The notes beneath the pieces are model-generated. The model was not told where the DNA came from. It saw only the letters and a program-made list of their open reading frames with translations, and did no database searches. A stretch of 9,569 nt of DNA from Bryobacterales bacterium. Its GTDB lineage: Bacteria > Acidobacteriota > Terriglobia > Bryobacterales > Bryobacteraceae. Shown here piece after piece: positions 1 through 7,800 of the stretch; the stretch's first letter is position 1, and each line of letters starts with the position of its first letter. Location of the stretch: contig PLMF01000226.1 of NCBI GenBank assembly GCA_003142355.1, forward strand, positions 1-9,569, in the 5' to 3' direction. The translations under genes were made by a program, and so were the position numbers.

Positions 1-2132
1 GACGGGTCTGAGCGGACGGTCAGTAGATACCGGTGATCGGGAGAACGAGAGAACGGCCCAACCCCGATCGGCATAATGGGCTCGGGGTACGGAGCGACCA
101 GCGAGTTGCGCGATGAATTGAAGGCATGGAAAAAAATGGCCTGCTGGTTCGCCGTGCCCGCCTGCGTTCCCAGGAAATAGACGCCTTCGGCGGTCGGCAC
201 CCAGCAACTGCTGCAATAGGGCACCAGTCCATCCAGCACCTGCCTCATTTGCCTGGCCGCCAGGTTGAAACTCCACAGGCGCGTGTCGGCGGTCTGGCGG
301 ACGAAATAGAGCGAGCCGCCATCCGGCGATACGTCAATCGAAAGTCCACGAACGGGCACCACCGTCACCGCCGCCCCTCCCTCCGCGGGATATCGCAGAA
401 TGGCCGTATCGCTGCCGGCGTAAATCCATTTGCCGTCCGGCGAGTACACTGGATGGACCCCCTGCGCCCCTAACGAGTGGACTTCCCATTTGCCGGAACG
501 ATCCGTGGCAACCATCATGTCCAGGTTGGCCACGTTGAAGACCACCGAGTGCGAATCCGGCGCCCAACGCGGCACCGAAGGCATGGCCGGCCCTTGGGTG
601 ATGGGGAACGCAGCGGAACCATCGGCCTGCGACACCCACAGTTCCTCTTTCCCCCCGCGATCCGAGCGGAAGCACATTCGCGAGCCGTCGGGCGAATACT
701 GCGGGGAAGCGTTTTGTCCCGGGGATGCGATCAGCCGTTTCCAACGCGTGGCCGGTTCATTCCCGCCCTTCAGGTCGAACCGCCAGATCGTGTGATCGTT
801 GCGCAGCACGCTGTAAACCAGCCCCGCGCGGCCCGGCAGAATCGAAAACTGAATCGGAAACTCGCCGTAGATCGCCGTGGCCACCACGTCGCCCGGTGCT
901 TTCGGTGCTGCCGGCCGGGTCTTCCAAATACGGAATTCGCCGCTGCGATTGCTGGCGTAGACCAGCATCGGCGGATTCGGCAGCCACAACTGATCGCTGA
1001 TCTCGTGGCTGGAAGAATCGATCGCCACCTCCTCTCCGCCCTGCCGCGGCACCACCAGAAGCTGCTGCGTGACACGATGAGGCAGGCGGATGAAGGAGAG
1101 CATGTTCCCGTCCGGCGAGAATCGCGGCGCGACATCGCCCAAAATCCGATCGTCCGGTCGTGTGATCCGGGTCCTGGCGCCGGTTTTGACGTTCACCAGG
1201 TAGATCGCCAGAGGAGCGCCTAACGAGGGGGCGTCGTCAATCGCAATCCATTCGCCATCGGGGGACCAGTCCAGGTGCCGGTGCGGCAGGCCAAACCGCG
1301 TCGGCAGTACCGCGGCCAGCAGGTGTTCCGTGCCGCCGGCCAGTTCGATGGTGACCAGCTCGGCTGAGTTCTCGCGGAAACGCAGGCACGCAATCGAGCG
1401 GCCATCCGGAGACCACGCCGGACTCGAGTATTCCCCCTCCTTCTGGGTGAGCGGACGCGCGGTGCTCTCGTGCAGGTTTTGCAGCCAGATGTGCGGCAGG
1501 TCGGCGATCTCTTTCTGCCACAGGAAGGCGACGGTCTTGCCGTCTGGCGAGACCACGGGTTGGTATTGCCTGCCCCCTTGGCGTGACAGGGGTACGATCC
1601 GAGGCGCTTCCGTCCGTTCCCGTGTGGGCCGCCAGAAGAAGATGACCAGGGCCAGAGCCGCTATCGCCAGGCTCACGGCGCCGAATGACAGCCACTGGAC
1701 CCGGCGCCCCCGCCAGGTAGGCTCGGCCGGATGAGTATCCGCTGCGGAGGCGCCTGCCTCCTCCATGGCGGGCGCAGCCTCTGTTGCCGCCTGCTCGCCA
1801 ACCGATACCGGACCCAGAATTCGATAACCATGTCCCGCAAAGGTCTCAATATAGCCCGGCTGCCCAGCCTGAACTCCCAGCGCCCGGCGCGCGGTCGAGA
1901 TGCTCTGGGTCAGGTTGTGTTCGTCGATAAACTGGTCTGGCCAAACCGCCGCCAGCAATTCTTCCTTGCTCACTACATTCGGTGAGTGCTGAACCAGCAC
2001 CAGCAGCGTCTCCACCGCCTTACGAGTGAGGCGAACTGGTTCTCCGTCTTTGAGCAGCAGGCGCGCCTTAGGCTCCAGCCCAAACTGGCCGAACTTGAAG
2101 ATCTGCCGCGCTTGCACTTGCTCACCGGGCAT
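1..2132 (-). CDS. Membrane-anchored winged-helix regulator with PD40/TolB-like beta-propeller (partial, runs off left edge)
   Basis: At least 710 codons are open from ATG 2132-2130 to the window edge, so the C-terminus is missing. Residues about 11-106 form an OmpR/PhoB-type winged helix (Trans_reg_C), with recognition helix near residues 72-86 (HNLTQSISTARRALG) and wing GYIETFAGHGYRILG. A linker rich in Ala and Glu leads to one membrane helix at about 147-167 (WLSFGAVSLAIAALALVIFF). The rest is a run of PD40 blades, with SPDG or close variants at residues 195, 241, 290, 339, 480, 524 (APDS), 564, 602 and 697 (SPDH). The start is fixed because an in-frame TAA lies at 2147-2145. By family analogy (CadC/ToxR-like topology) the cytoplasmic domain binds DNA and the periplasmic propeller senses a ligand or protein. 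It is divergent from the TonB-dependent receptor, so control of that gene is plausible but inferred. Frame and codon use are even throughout; no frameshift is seen. Confidence 0.9.
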   Translation of the reverse strand, partial: MPGEQVQARQIFKFGQFGLEPKARLLLKDGEPVRLTRKAVETLLVLVQHSPNVVSKEELLAAVWPDQFIDEHNLTQSISTARRALGVQAGQPGYIETFAGHGYRILGPVSVGEQAATEAAPAMEEAGASAADTHPAEPTWRGRRVQWLSFGAVSLAIAALALVIFFWRPTRERTEAPRIVPLSRQGGRQYQPVVSPDGKTVAFLWQKEIADLPHIWLQNLHESTARPLTQKEGEYSSPAWSPDGRSIACLRFRENSAELVTIELAGGTEHLLAAVLPTRFGLPHRHLDWSPDGEWIAIDDAPSLGAPLAIYLVNVKTGARTRITRPDDRILGDVAPRFSPDGNMLSFIRLPHRVTQQLLVVPRQGGEEVAIDSSSHEISDQLWLPNPPMLVYASNRSGEFRIWKTRPAAPKAPGDVVATAIYGEFPIQFSILPGRAGLVYSVLRNDHTIWRFDLKGGNEPATRWKRLIASPGQNASPQYSPDGSRMCFRSDRGGKEELWVSQADGSAAFPITQGPAMPSVPRWAPDSHSVVFNVANLDMMVATDRSGKWEVHSLGAQGVHPVYSPDGKWIYAGSDTAILRYPAEGGAAVTVVPVRGLSIDVSPDGGSLYFVRQTADTRLWSFNLAARQMRQVLDGLVPYCSSCWVPTAEGVYFLGTQAGTANQQAIFFHAFNSSRNSLVAPYPEPIMPIGVGPFSRSPDHRYLLTVRSDP

Positions 2133-2229
2133 TTGAGGAATATTTTACCTTTATTTGACCCTGCTCTTGTTGTTCCCGACCTTGCGTAGGATCAAACTTG
2201 CCCTAAGCTCAATCCTATTTCTAGCGCTA

Positions 2230-2252
2230 ACGCGTGCCGGGCCGGCACGCGT
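2230..2252. repeat. 23-bp perfect palindrome in the receptor leader/promoter
   Basis: ACGCGTGCCGG at 2230-2240 and its exact reverse complement CCGGCACGCGT at 2242-2252 flank a single central G. The element ends 19 bases before the GGAGG ribosome binding site of the receptor. It could be an operator for a dimeric DNA-binding protein, such as the divergent winged-helix protein, or a hairpin in the 5' leader whose loop would open to about 5 nt. The sequence does not decide between these. Confidence 0.75.
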
Positions 2253-2271
2253 GGCCTGTTTCGAATTCTTT

Positions 2272-2276
2272 GGAGG
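2272..2276 (+). promoter_or_regulatory. Ribosome binding site that decides the receptor start
   Basis: GGAGG lies 4 nt before ATG 2281. The frame stays open back to a TTG at 2155, but the protein from 2281 starts with a normal signal peptide. The upstream codons cross the palindrome and have no ribosome binding site I can see. This favours 2281. Confidence 0.75.
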
Positions 2277-2280
2277 TTAT

Positions 2281-5200
2281 ATGACTCGCTTGATCCACAT
2301 GCTCTCAACTCGCATCGAACGCCGCCTCAACGTCGCTCAGGCAGTGGTCGCAATGATGTTTGTCGTTTTTTCCTCGGGCCTTTTCGCCCAAGGCTACGGA
2401 ACCATCACCGGAACGGTCACCGATCCGTCCGGCGCTTCGGTGGCGTCTGCCACCGTGAAAGCAATCCAAACCCAAACGGGCCGGGAGACTGTCGTCACTT
2501 CCGGCAGCCAAGGAGACTTCGTATTCCCGACGCTGCTGCCCTCCGTCTATTCGTTGTCGGTTTCCGCAACCGGTTTTCAGTCCTATACCCAGACCGACAT
2601 CGTGCTCCAAGCCGACCAGAAGCTGACTGCCAATGTCAGACTGCAAATTGGATCGGCCACGGAAACCGTCACCGTTACCGGCGAACTGTCGCAAGTGGAC
2701 GCCCAGACCGGCACCTTGTCTCAGGTCATCGACCAGGCTCGCGTCGTCGATCTCCCGTTGAACGGCAGAAATGCAGCCTCGCTCATCACACTCGTGGCTG
2801 GCGTGGTCGACGCCGCCAACCAGGGCAACGGGGTCAATCAGGGTAATGGGAAGACGTTTCCCGCCGCGGTCGTCACCACCGCCAACGGAACGCTGCCCAA
2901 CCAGTCGAACTACCTCCTCAACGGCGGCAACAACGTCGACGAAATGACGAACGTCAATGCGCCGTTCCCGTTCCCCGACGCGGTACAGGAATTCAGCGTT
3001 CAAACCAGCAGCTACGACGCCTCGTACGGTCAAAGCGCCGGCGCGGTGGTCAACATCATCACCAAATCCGGTGGCAGCAGTTTTCATGGCGACGCGTTTG
3101 AGTTCCTGCGCAATGGCTACTTCAACGCCCGGCCTTTCTTCGCTACCACGCCGGATAACATCCACCGCAACCAGTTTGGCGGCACCATCGGCGGGCCGGT
3201 CAAAATCCCGCACATTTCCAAAGGGCAGAGCACCCAGTTCTTCTTCGGCTATCAGTACACGATGTATCACCAGGCTTCCAACGCCTCTCAAACTACGGTT
3301 CCAACCCTGGCGGAAGAAGGACGAGCCGGCCAGCCCTATGCCGATTTTGGCAATCTGTGCTCCGCCGGCTTTGATGGAAACGGTATCTGCACCAACGCGG
3401 CCCAACGGATTACCAATCCCTTCACCAACGTGCCATACCCGCTCAACCGGATACCTACCAGCGACTTCGATCCGGCTGCTGTGAACTACGAAAAGGCTTT
3501 TCCCACGTACTCCGGCCCGGAGGCTCCCGGCAAGATCGGAGGCCCCATCAATTACACGCAGCCCACGGTGAACACCTTCTACGAGTACATCGCCCGCGTG
3601 GATCACCAGTTCGGCTCCTCCGATCACCTCTTTAGCCACTACTTCCAGGACTTCTTCACCCAGCCGGCCGTTTACGACCCCAGTATGCTCTCCAGCTACA
3701 GGTCGTACTTTAGTACCCGCTACCACAGCGCCCTGATTGGCGAGACCCACATCTTCACACCTCACCTGCTGAATAACCTGGTCCTCAACTGGCAGCGTGA
3801 AGTCGCCCTCCGTGGCGGACCTCCGGGAAGCCAGGACATCACCGGGTACGGAGTGCAAAACCTCTGGCAGCCAGGGACCGGCCCCTATCTGGCCGCAACG
3901 ATCAGCGGCTATTTCGGCGCCTCGTCCTCCGCGTTTGCAGGCTGGGTTCGCGGCAACTATACCGTCAACGACGATGTGCACTGGGTAAAAGGCAGCCACA
4001 ACTTCGCCTTCGGCGGGCACATTGAGATGAGCCAATTCAACGTGCAAAACGTCTTTCAGTCGTACGGCGGCTTCAGCTTCGCTGCGGTCAGCAACGCAAT
4101 CGGCGGCACCACATACCAGTATCCCAATGCCATGGCGAATTTCCAGATGGGCTTCATGAGTGCATTTGGCCAGGGGAACTACGAGCTGGTGAACGATCGA
4201 AACCACTTCCCCGGCCTCTATGCCCAGGATAGCTGGAAGGTGACTCGCCGGCTGCAATTGAACTACGGCCTGCGCTGGGAAGAATTCGCCCCCTGGCACA
4301 ACAACAACGGACAGTTGCAGGAATTCTTTCCCAGTGCCTACGCCTCGAACACCATTTCAACCAAGTTCACCACCCTGCCTGCCGGCATGTTGCTCACCGG
4401 CGACCCCGGCGTTGTGGACAACGGCGCCAAGAACCAGTGGCTGAAGTTGATGCCTCGTTTCGGCTTTGCCTACGACGTAGCCGGTAATGCCAAAACGGTG
4501 GTGCGCGGCGGCGCGGGCATCTTCTATCAGGACCGCCTTCCCGGCTTTTTCAACCTCAATCAGGCCGGCAATGTGCCCAATACCATTGCCGTTAACCTGA
4601 CCAACCTGGGTATGATCGGGGCTGCCCCCGGTGCCAACCCCGGAGGGCCATTCAGCAACCCGTATTGCCAGGGCGGCTGCGGTACCAAGGGAACACCCTA
4701 TGACAATCCGTTCCCCTTCACGCTGCCGTTCCCGTCCAACAAGGTGTTCCCCAATCAGATCCTCCTCGATGAGTACGATCCCTCCGGCAACTTCAGCGTG
4801 CCTGTGACCTATGCCTTCAACCTGACCCTCGAACGTCAGCTAACCTCCAGTTGGGCGATGCGGCTGGCTTATGTCGGTTCCCGGTCGCGCCATCAGTTCG
4901 TCAACCTGGAACTCAACCCGTCGGTAAATACCGGCTCCGGACTGAGCACGGCCCAGCGGCGCGTCTATAATACCGCTCCCATCGTTGGACCATGCACATC
5001 CGGCACCGGCTGCAAGACAAGCTACTCCCAAATCGTCGTGGCCTCCATGACCGGCAATGCCAATTTCAACTCGTTGCAGGCCACCTTGGATAAGAAGATG
5101 TCCCATGGCCTGTCGGTATTGGCTAACTTCACCTGGTCCAAATCGTTCGACGACATGCCGCAAGCCACCAGAGTTAGTAATACCGAGGATCTGAACGCGG

Positions 5201-5880
5201 GCGAATCGTATGTCTATCCTCTCTATCCCCAGGGCGCGGCCGGAGTACCGGCGGCGGCGTATGTTTCGGACATCAAGGCGCTGGACCGCGGCTTGTCGGA
5301 CATCGATCACCCCATCGCGATCACGGTCTCCTACGTGTGGGCGCTGCCCAAATTGCGCAACGGAGGTTCGGCCCTCAAGTTCATTGCGAACGGATGGAGC
5401 CTCTCCGGATTGATCACGCACCGATCGGGAGATACTCTGACCACAACCGCTGGTCAGGATATCTCTCTGACCGGTCTGGGCCAGGATCGCGCGGTGCAGG
5501 ACTTCAGCAAGCCGGCTTACTCCCGGGACGCCAACAATGCGGGCGATTGCCCGGGGAGCAAGGCCTGCGTCAACTGGCTCAACAATGCCGCTTTCTCGGT
5601 TCCCGTCATTGGCGCCGCCGGAACCGGCTTTGGCAATGTGGTCAAGGGTTCTCTGCGCGGTCCCGGTATTTCAGTCTGGCACGCCGCCCTCGTTCGCAGC
5701 TTCCACCTGGTTCGCGAGACGAGCCTGCAGTTCAGAGCCGAGTACTTTAACATCCTCAACCACACCCTGCTCAACAACCCGGGCACCGGTAGTCCCCTTG
5801 CCAGCAGCACTTCCTTTGGGACCATCACCAGCTCGGGTGACCCGCGCATCGCGCAATTCGCACTCAAGTACGTTTTCTGA
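2281..5880 (+). CDS. TonB-dependent outer-membrane receptor, Oar-like, with carboxypeptidase-regulatory-like N-terminal domain
   Basis: The product has 1199 residues. A signal peptide covers about 1-36 (hydrophobic stretch VVAMMFVVFSSGLFA, cut before Gln37). Residues about 40-133 form a CarboxypepD_reg-like beta-sandwich (GTITGTVTDPSGASVASATV). The plug follows at about 135-310 with DLPLNGRNAASL, an unusually Asn/Gly-rich stretch, and VNIITKSGGSSFHGDAFEF. The remainder is the beta-barrel, rich in Tyr, Phe and Asn, ending in the outer-membrane signal FALKYVF with C-terminal Phe. The family imports large substrates, or secretes in the myxobacterial Oar case, using TonB/ExbBD energy; the substrate cannot be read from sequence. 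All eight cysteines of the mature protein fall in four close pairs: 360/370, 796/800, 905/911 and 1090/1096. The gene is monocistronic in appearance: divergent from the sensor gene upstream and convergent with the S10 gene downstream. I am very sure of the family, not of the substrate. Confidence 0.95.
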   Translation: MTRLIHMLSTRIERRLNVAQAVVAMMFVVFSSGLFAQGYGTITGTVTDPSGASVASATVKAIQTQTGRETVVTSGSQGDFVFPTLLPSVYSLSVSATGFQSYTQTDIVLQADQKLTANVRLQIGSATETVTVTGELSQVDAQTGTLSQVIDQARVVDLPLNGRNAASLITLVAGVVDAANQGNGVNQGNGKTFPAAVVTTANGTLPNQSNYLLNGGNNVDEMTNVNAPFPFPDAVQEFSVQTSSYDASYGQSAGAVVNIITKSGGSSFHGDAFEFLRNGYFNARPFFATTPDNIHRNQFGGTIGGPVKIPHISKGQSTQFFFGYQYTMYHQASNASQTTVPTLAEEGRAGQPYADFGNLCSAGFDGNGICTNAAQRITNPFTNVPYPLNRIPTSDFDPAAVNYEKAFPTYSGPEAPGKIGGPINYTQPTVNTFYEYIARVDHQFGSSDHLFSHYFQDFFTQPAVYDPSMLSSYRSYFSTRYHSALIGETHIFTPHLLNNLVLNWQREVALRGGPPGSQDITGYGVQNLWQPGTGPYLAATISGYFGASSSAFAGWVRGNYTVNDDVHWVKGSHNFAFGGHIEMSQFNVQNVFQSYGGFSFAAVSNAIGGTTYQYPNAMANFQMGFMSAFGQGNYELVNDRNHFPGLYAQDSWKVTRRLQLNYGLRWEEFAPWHNNNGQLQEFFPSAYASNTISTKFTTLPAGMLLTGDPGVVDNGAKNQWLKLMPRFGFAYDVAGNAKTVVRGGAGIFYQDRLPGFFNLNQAGNVPNTIAVNLTNLGMIGAAPGANPGGPFSNPYCQGGCGTKGTPYDNPFPFTLPFPSNKVFPNQILLDEYDPSGNFSVPVTYAFNLTLERQLTSSWAMRLAYVGSRSRHQFVNLELNPSVNTGSGLSTAQRRVYNTAPIVGPCTSGTGCKTSYSQIVVASMTGNANFNSLQATLDKKMSHGLSVLANFTWSKSFDDMPQATRVSNTEDLNAGESYVYPLYPQGAAGVPAAAYVSDIKALDRGLSDIDHPIAITVSYVWALPKLRNGGSALKFIANGWSLSGLITHRSGDTLTTTAGQDISLTGLGQDRAVQDFSKPAYSRDANNAGDCPGSKACVNWLNNAAFSVPVIGAAGTGFGNVVKGSLRGPGISVWHAALVRSFHLVRETSLQFRAEYFNILNHTLLNNPGTGSPLASSTSFGTITSSGDPRIAQFALKYVF

Positions 5881-5894
5881 CCGTGGCGCAGACT

Positions 5895-5945
5895 GGGGAC
5901 AGGCTTCGAATTTCGCCGCCTTTGCGAAATTCGCTGCCTGTCCCC
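5895..5945. repeat. REP-like inverted repeat / possible bidirectional terminator between convergent genes
   Basis: Two 22-nt arms, 5895-5916 and 5924-5945, match as reverse complements at 20 of 22 positions, with the two mismatches adjacent. The loop is 7 nt (CGCCTTT). The arms begin and end with GGGGACAGGC and GCCTGTCCCC. The hairpin lies between the stops of the receptor (5880) and the convergent S10 gene (5971). On the plus strand it is followed by GAATTTTCC, a poor T-run, so intrinsic termination is possible but not textbook. The structure would also suit a dispersed REP-type palindrome. Confidence 0.75.
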
Positions 5946-5970
5946 GAATTTTCCGGACGCTTCTCGCCCC

Positions 5971-7551
5971 TCACAGCCCGTTCGGCGCCGCCCGCGAATA
6001 GAACCCCGCCAGGTCGCTCTTCAACTGCTTGAGCGCCTCCACGTTCAGGTAGATCATGTGCCCCGACGGGTAATACCCGAACTCGATGTTCCCGCGCAGC
6101 TTCGGCTCCAGCCCCATGTGCGCCAAATCGTACTCGGTGATGAAGAACGGGGTTGCCAGGTCGAACAGCCCATTGGCCGAAAACACCTTCAGCCGCGGAT
6201 TCTTGCGCATGGCATCCGCCAGGTCTCCCGCCACGTAAGCATCCCGCATGGGCTGCACCCCTCGTCCGCCGCCTCCGCCTCCGCCGCCTCCCGGCGGGCG
6301 GTGCGTGTGATCCCAAGTCTGGTTGATGTTCTGTCCGCTGGGCAGGTAACTGTCCTTCGACGTGTACTTCAGCTCGCGGTCCAGATAGTCGTGGAATGCC
6401 GACACAAACGCCCCCGTGATGCCGGTGCTCGAGGGATCGTAACCCGGAGTCTCGCCCGCGGCGTCCAGATCCGTTCCTTCGAACCGCGCGTCATACCGTC
6501 CGATAATCAGCCGCTGGTCGCGCATCAGCTCCTTGCGGAAACGCGTCGGACTCACCCGCAGATTGGCTTCCTTGATGTACTCGACCTTCAGCCCCGTGTA
6601 CCCGGCCAGCTTGAGGGCGATCGAGTCCGCCTGCGCCTGCGGCAGGTTGTGTCCCTGCGCCAGCGCTTCCGCATATGGGCCCCGCGCGAAGGCCCGGACT
6701 TCGTTCAGAAACGCCTTCTCGGCCGCGGGCTTATGCGCAATCTTCCCGAACTGCCAGGCGATGGCCGCATAGGATGGCAGGTTCCCGATGAAAACCGCGT
6801 CGCCCCCCGGAGCCATGGTGAAGTAGTTGAGAATCGTCGACATGAGAATGACGCCGTTCAACGGCATCCCGCTCGTCTCCAGCGCATCCGCCAGCGCCGC
6901 CGAACGCGTGGTGCCGTAAGATTCGCCGAACAGGAACTTGGGCGAGTTCCACCGGTGGTTCACGGTCACGTAGCGTTGAATGAATTTCTCGAACGCCGTT
7001 ACGTCCTGGTCCGTGCCGGCGAAGTTCCGGATGGTCCCCGTTCCTACTGGCCTCGAAAACCCGGTCCCCACGGCGTCCACAAACACCAGATCGGTCTTAT
7101 CCAGCAGGCTGTACTGGTTCGGCGTCACCTGGTAAGGCGCGGAGCCCGTAGCCTCCGGACTGGCCGTCACCACCCGCACCGGCCCCACCGAACCCATGTG
7201 CAGCCACATGCTCGCCGAGCCCGGACCGCCGTTATACAGGAACGTGACCGGCCTGGTGCGAAGATCGCCGGCGCCCGCCAGGGTGTACGCGACATAGAAG
7301 ACGGTGCCGTACGGTTTGGCGTCTTCGCCGTCGATCAGCAGCGTCCCCGCCGTGGCGCTGTAGTGAATCGTCTTGCCATCCAGCGATAGTTCATGGTCGG
7401 TGACGGAGCTGGTCTCCGGCGGAATCGGGGTCGCAGGCCCCTCAGCCGCCCGGGCGGCTGGTGGTTCGCTGGCCGGCCCTCTCTGCGCCAACGCGCAGGA
7501 GGCCGCTAACAGCAGGCAGACTGTGAAGTGTGGTCGTAGCAAGTTTTTCAT
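5971..7551 (-). CDS. Secreted S10 family serine carboxypeptidase-like peptidase
   Basis: The product has 526 residues. Its signal peptide is MKNLLRPHFTVCLLLAASCALA, probably cut before Gln23. S10 landmarks appear in order: oxyanion loop NGGPGSAS (108-115), nucleophile elbow FGESYGTTR with Ser211, catalytic Asp464 in NGLFDLATPF, and His498 in PSGHMIYL. All catalytic residues are present, so activity is expected: removal of C-terminal residues from peptides in the periplasm or outside the cell. The eukaryotic consensus Cys in the oxyanion loop (NGGPGC) is Ser here and the mature protein has no cysteine, so it does not rely on the disulfides of yeast and plant enzymes. A run of nine glycines (421-429) interrupts the region before the Asp segment. 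The start is ATG 7551 because it begins the signal peptide; the Shine-Dalgarno-like AAAAGGA lies unusually close to it (1 nt). The frame is open further up to 7632, which I reject. Confidence 0.93.
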   Translation of the reverse strand: MKNLLRPHFTVCLLLAASCALAQRGPASEPPAARAAEGPATPIPPETSSVTDHELSLDGKTIHYSATAGTLLIDGEDAKPYGTVFYVAYTLAGAGDLRTRPVTFLYNGGPGSASMWLHMGSVGPVRVVTASPEATGSAPYQVTPNQYSLLDKTDLVFVDAVGTGFSRPVGTGTIRNFAGTDQDVTAFEKFIQRYVTVNHRWNSPKFLFGESYGTTRSAALADALETSGMPLNGVILMSTILNYFTMAPGGDAVFIGNLPSYAAIAWQFGKIAHKPAAEKAFLNEVRAFARGPYAEALAQGHNLPQAQADSIALKLAGYTGLKVEYIKEANLRVSPTRFRKELMRDQRLIIGRYDARFEGTDLDAAGETPGYDPSSTGITGAFVSAFHDYLDRELKYTSKDSYLPSGQNINQTWDHTHRPPGGGGGGGGGRGVQPMRDAYVAGDLADAMRKNPRLKVFSANGLFDLATPFFITEYDLAHMGLEPKLRGNIEFGYYPSGHMIYLNVEALKQLKSDLAGFYSRAAPNGL

Positions 7552-7800
7552 GTCCTTTTGGCGTATTCTCTCACAACCCCATGCGGGCCGGTAGCGCCGG
7601 CGGTCGCTTCTTGCCGCCGGTGCTTCTGCCACAAAGTGGGACAGACGCTTTCCTCTGTCAACCGCGTCGTCCCGGGGCGATTTCTTTCACCGCTTTCGGC
7701 TGCTTCGGGAAAACCGTTCACAACTGTTTGTCTCAACGAAATCAATGACTTAGCCTCAAAACCAGCCCGCCCCACGCTACACTATGGGCGGGAGGCGAAT
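7552..7800. promoter_or_regulatory. Divergent intergenic region with small hairpins
   Basis: These 249 bases separate the starts of the S10 gene and the two-helix membrane protein. I see no gene. Two inverted repeats are visible. GCGCCGGCGG (7594-7603) pairs with CCGCCGGTGC (7614-7623) across a 10-nt loop with one G-T pair. GACAGA (7640-7645) pairs with TCTGTC (7654-7659) across 8 nt. No promoter could be assigned with confidence. Frames on both strands stay open here but have composition unlike the neighbouring proteins. Confidence 0.45.
7790..7795 (+). promoter_or_regulatory. Ribosome binding site that decides the start of the two-helix protein
   Basis: GGGAGG lies 5 nt before ATG 7801, a strong and well-spaced Shine-Dalgarno sequence. 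It supports 7801 over any start in the 81 open codons upstream. Confidence 0.75.

Larger units (their letters stand above)
2133..2280. promoter_or_regulatory. Divergent intergenic control region between sensor and TonB-dependent receptor
   Basis: These 148 bases separate two divergent start codons, so both promoters should lie here or just inside the genes. The part next to the regulator is AT-rich. TTG-containing hexamers occur near 2155 and 2198, but none is paired with a convincing -10 box at 16-18 bp, so I do not call a specific promoter. The right part holds a strong palindrome (listed separately) and the receptor's ribosome binding site. Confidence 0.6.

Noticed and set aside
477..1223. 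248-codon plus-strand open frame opposite the propeller protein
   Set aside because: Its composition is that of a shadow frame, while the minus strand shows regular PD40 repeats through the same bases.
1..2132. Possible frameshifts in the propeller protein, because only short open frames are evident when a terminal stop is required
   Set aside because: Translating from 2132 gives 710 uninterrupted codons with PD40 motifs to the edge; the gene simply lacks its stop inside the window.
2155..2280. Longer receptor start at TTG 2155 (42 extra residues)
   Set aside because: It would put coding sequence over the palindrome and precede the signal peptide; GGAGG before ATG 2281 is a better start.
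2305..4299. 664-codon open frame antisense to the TonB-dependent receptor
   Set aside because: It lies wholly opposite a protein with clear signal peptide, plug and barrel. Its translation has no recognisable domain and reflects GC-rich codon use of the sense gene.
6058..7389. 443-codon open frame antisense to the S10 peptidase
   Set aside because: The translation is very rich in Arg, His and Val, with no domain or ribosome binding site, and the opposite strand carries an intact catalytic triad.
7552..7632. Longer start for the S10 peptidase at 7632
   Set aside because: It would add 27 mostly charged residues before an otherwise normal signal peptide starting at 7551.
7558..7800. N-terminal extension of the two-helix membrane protein by 81 codons
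   Set aside because: The frame is open but the residues show no domain, and ATG 7801 has a strong ribosome binding site.
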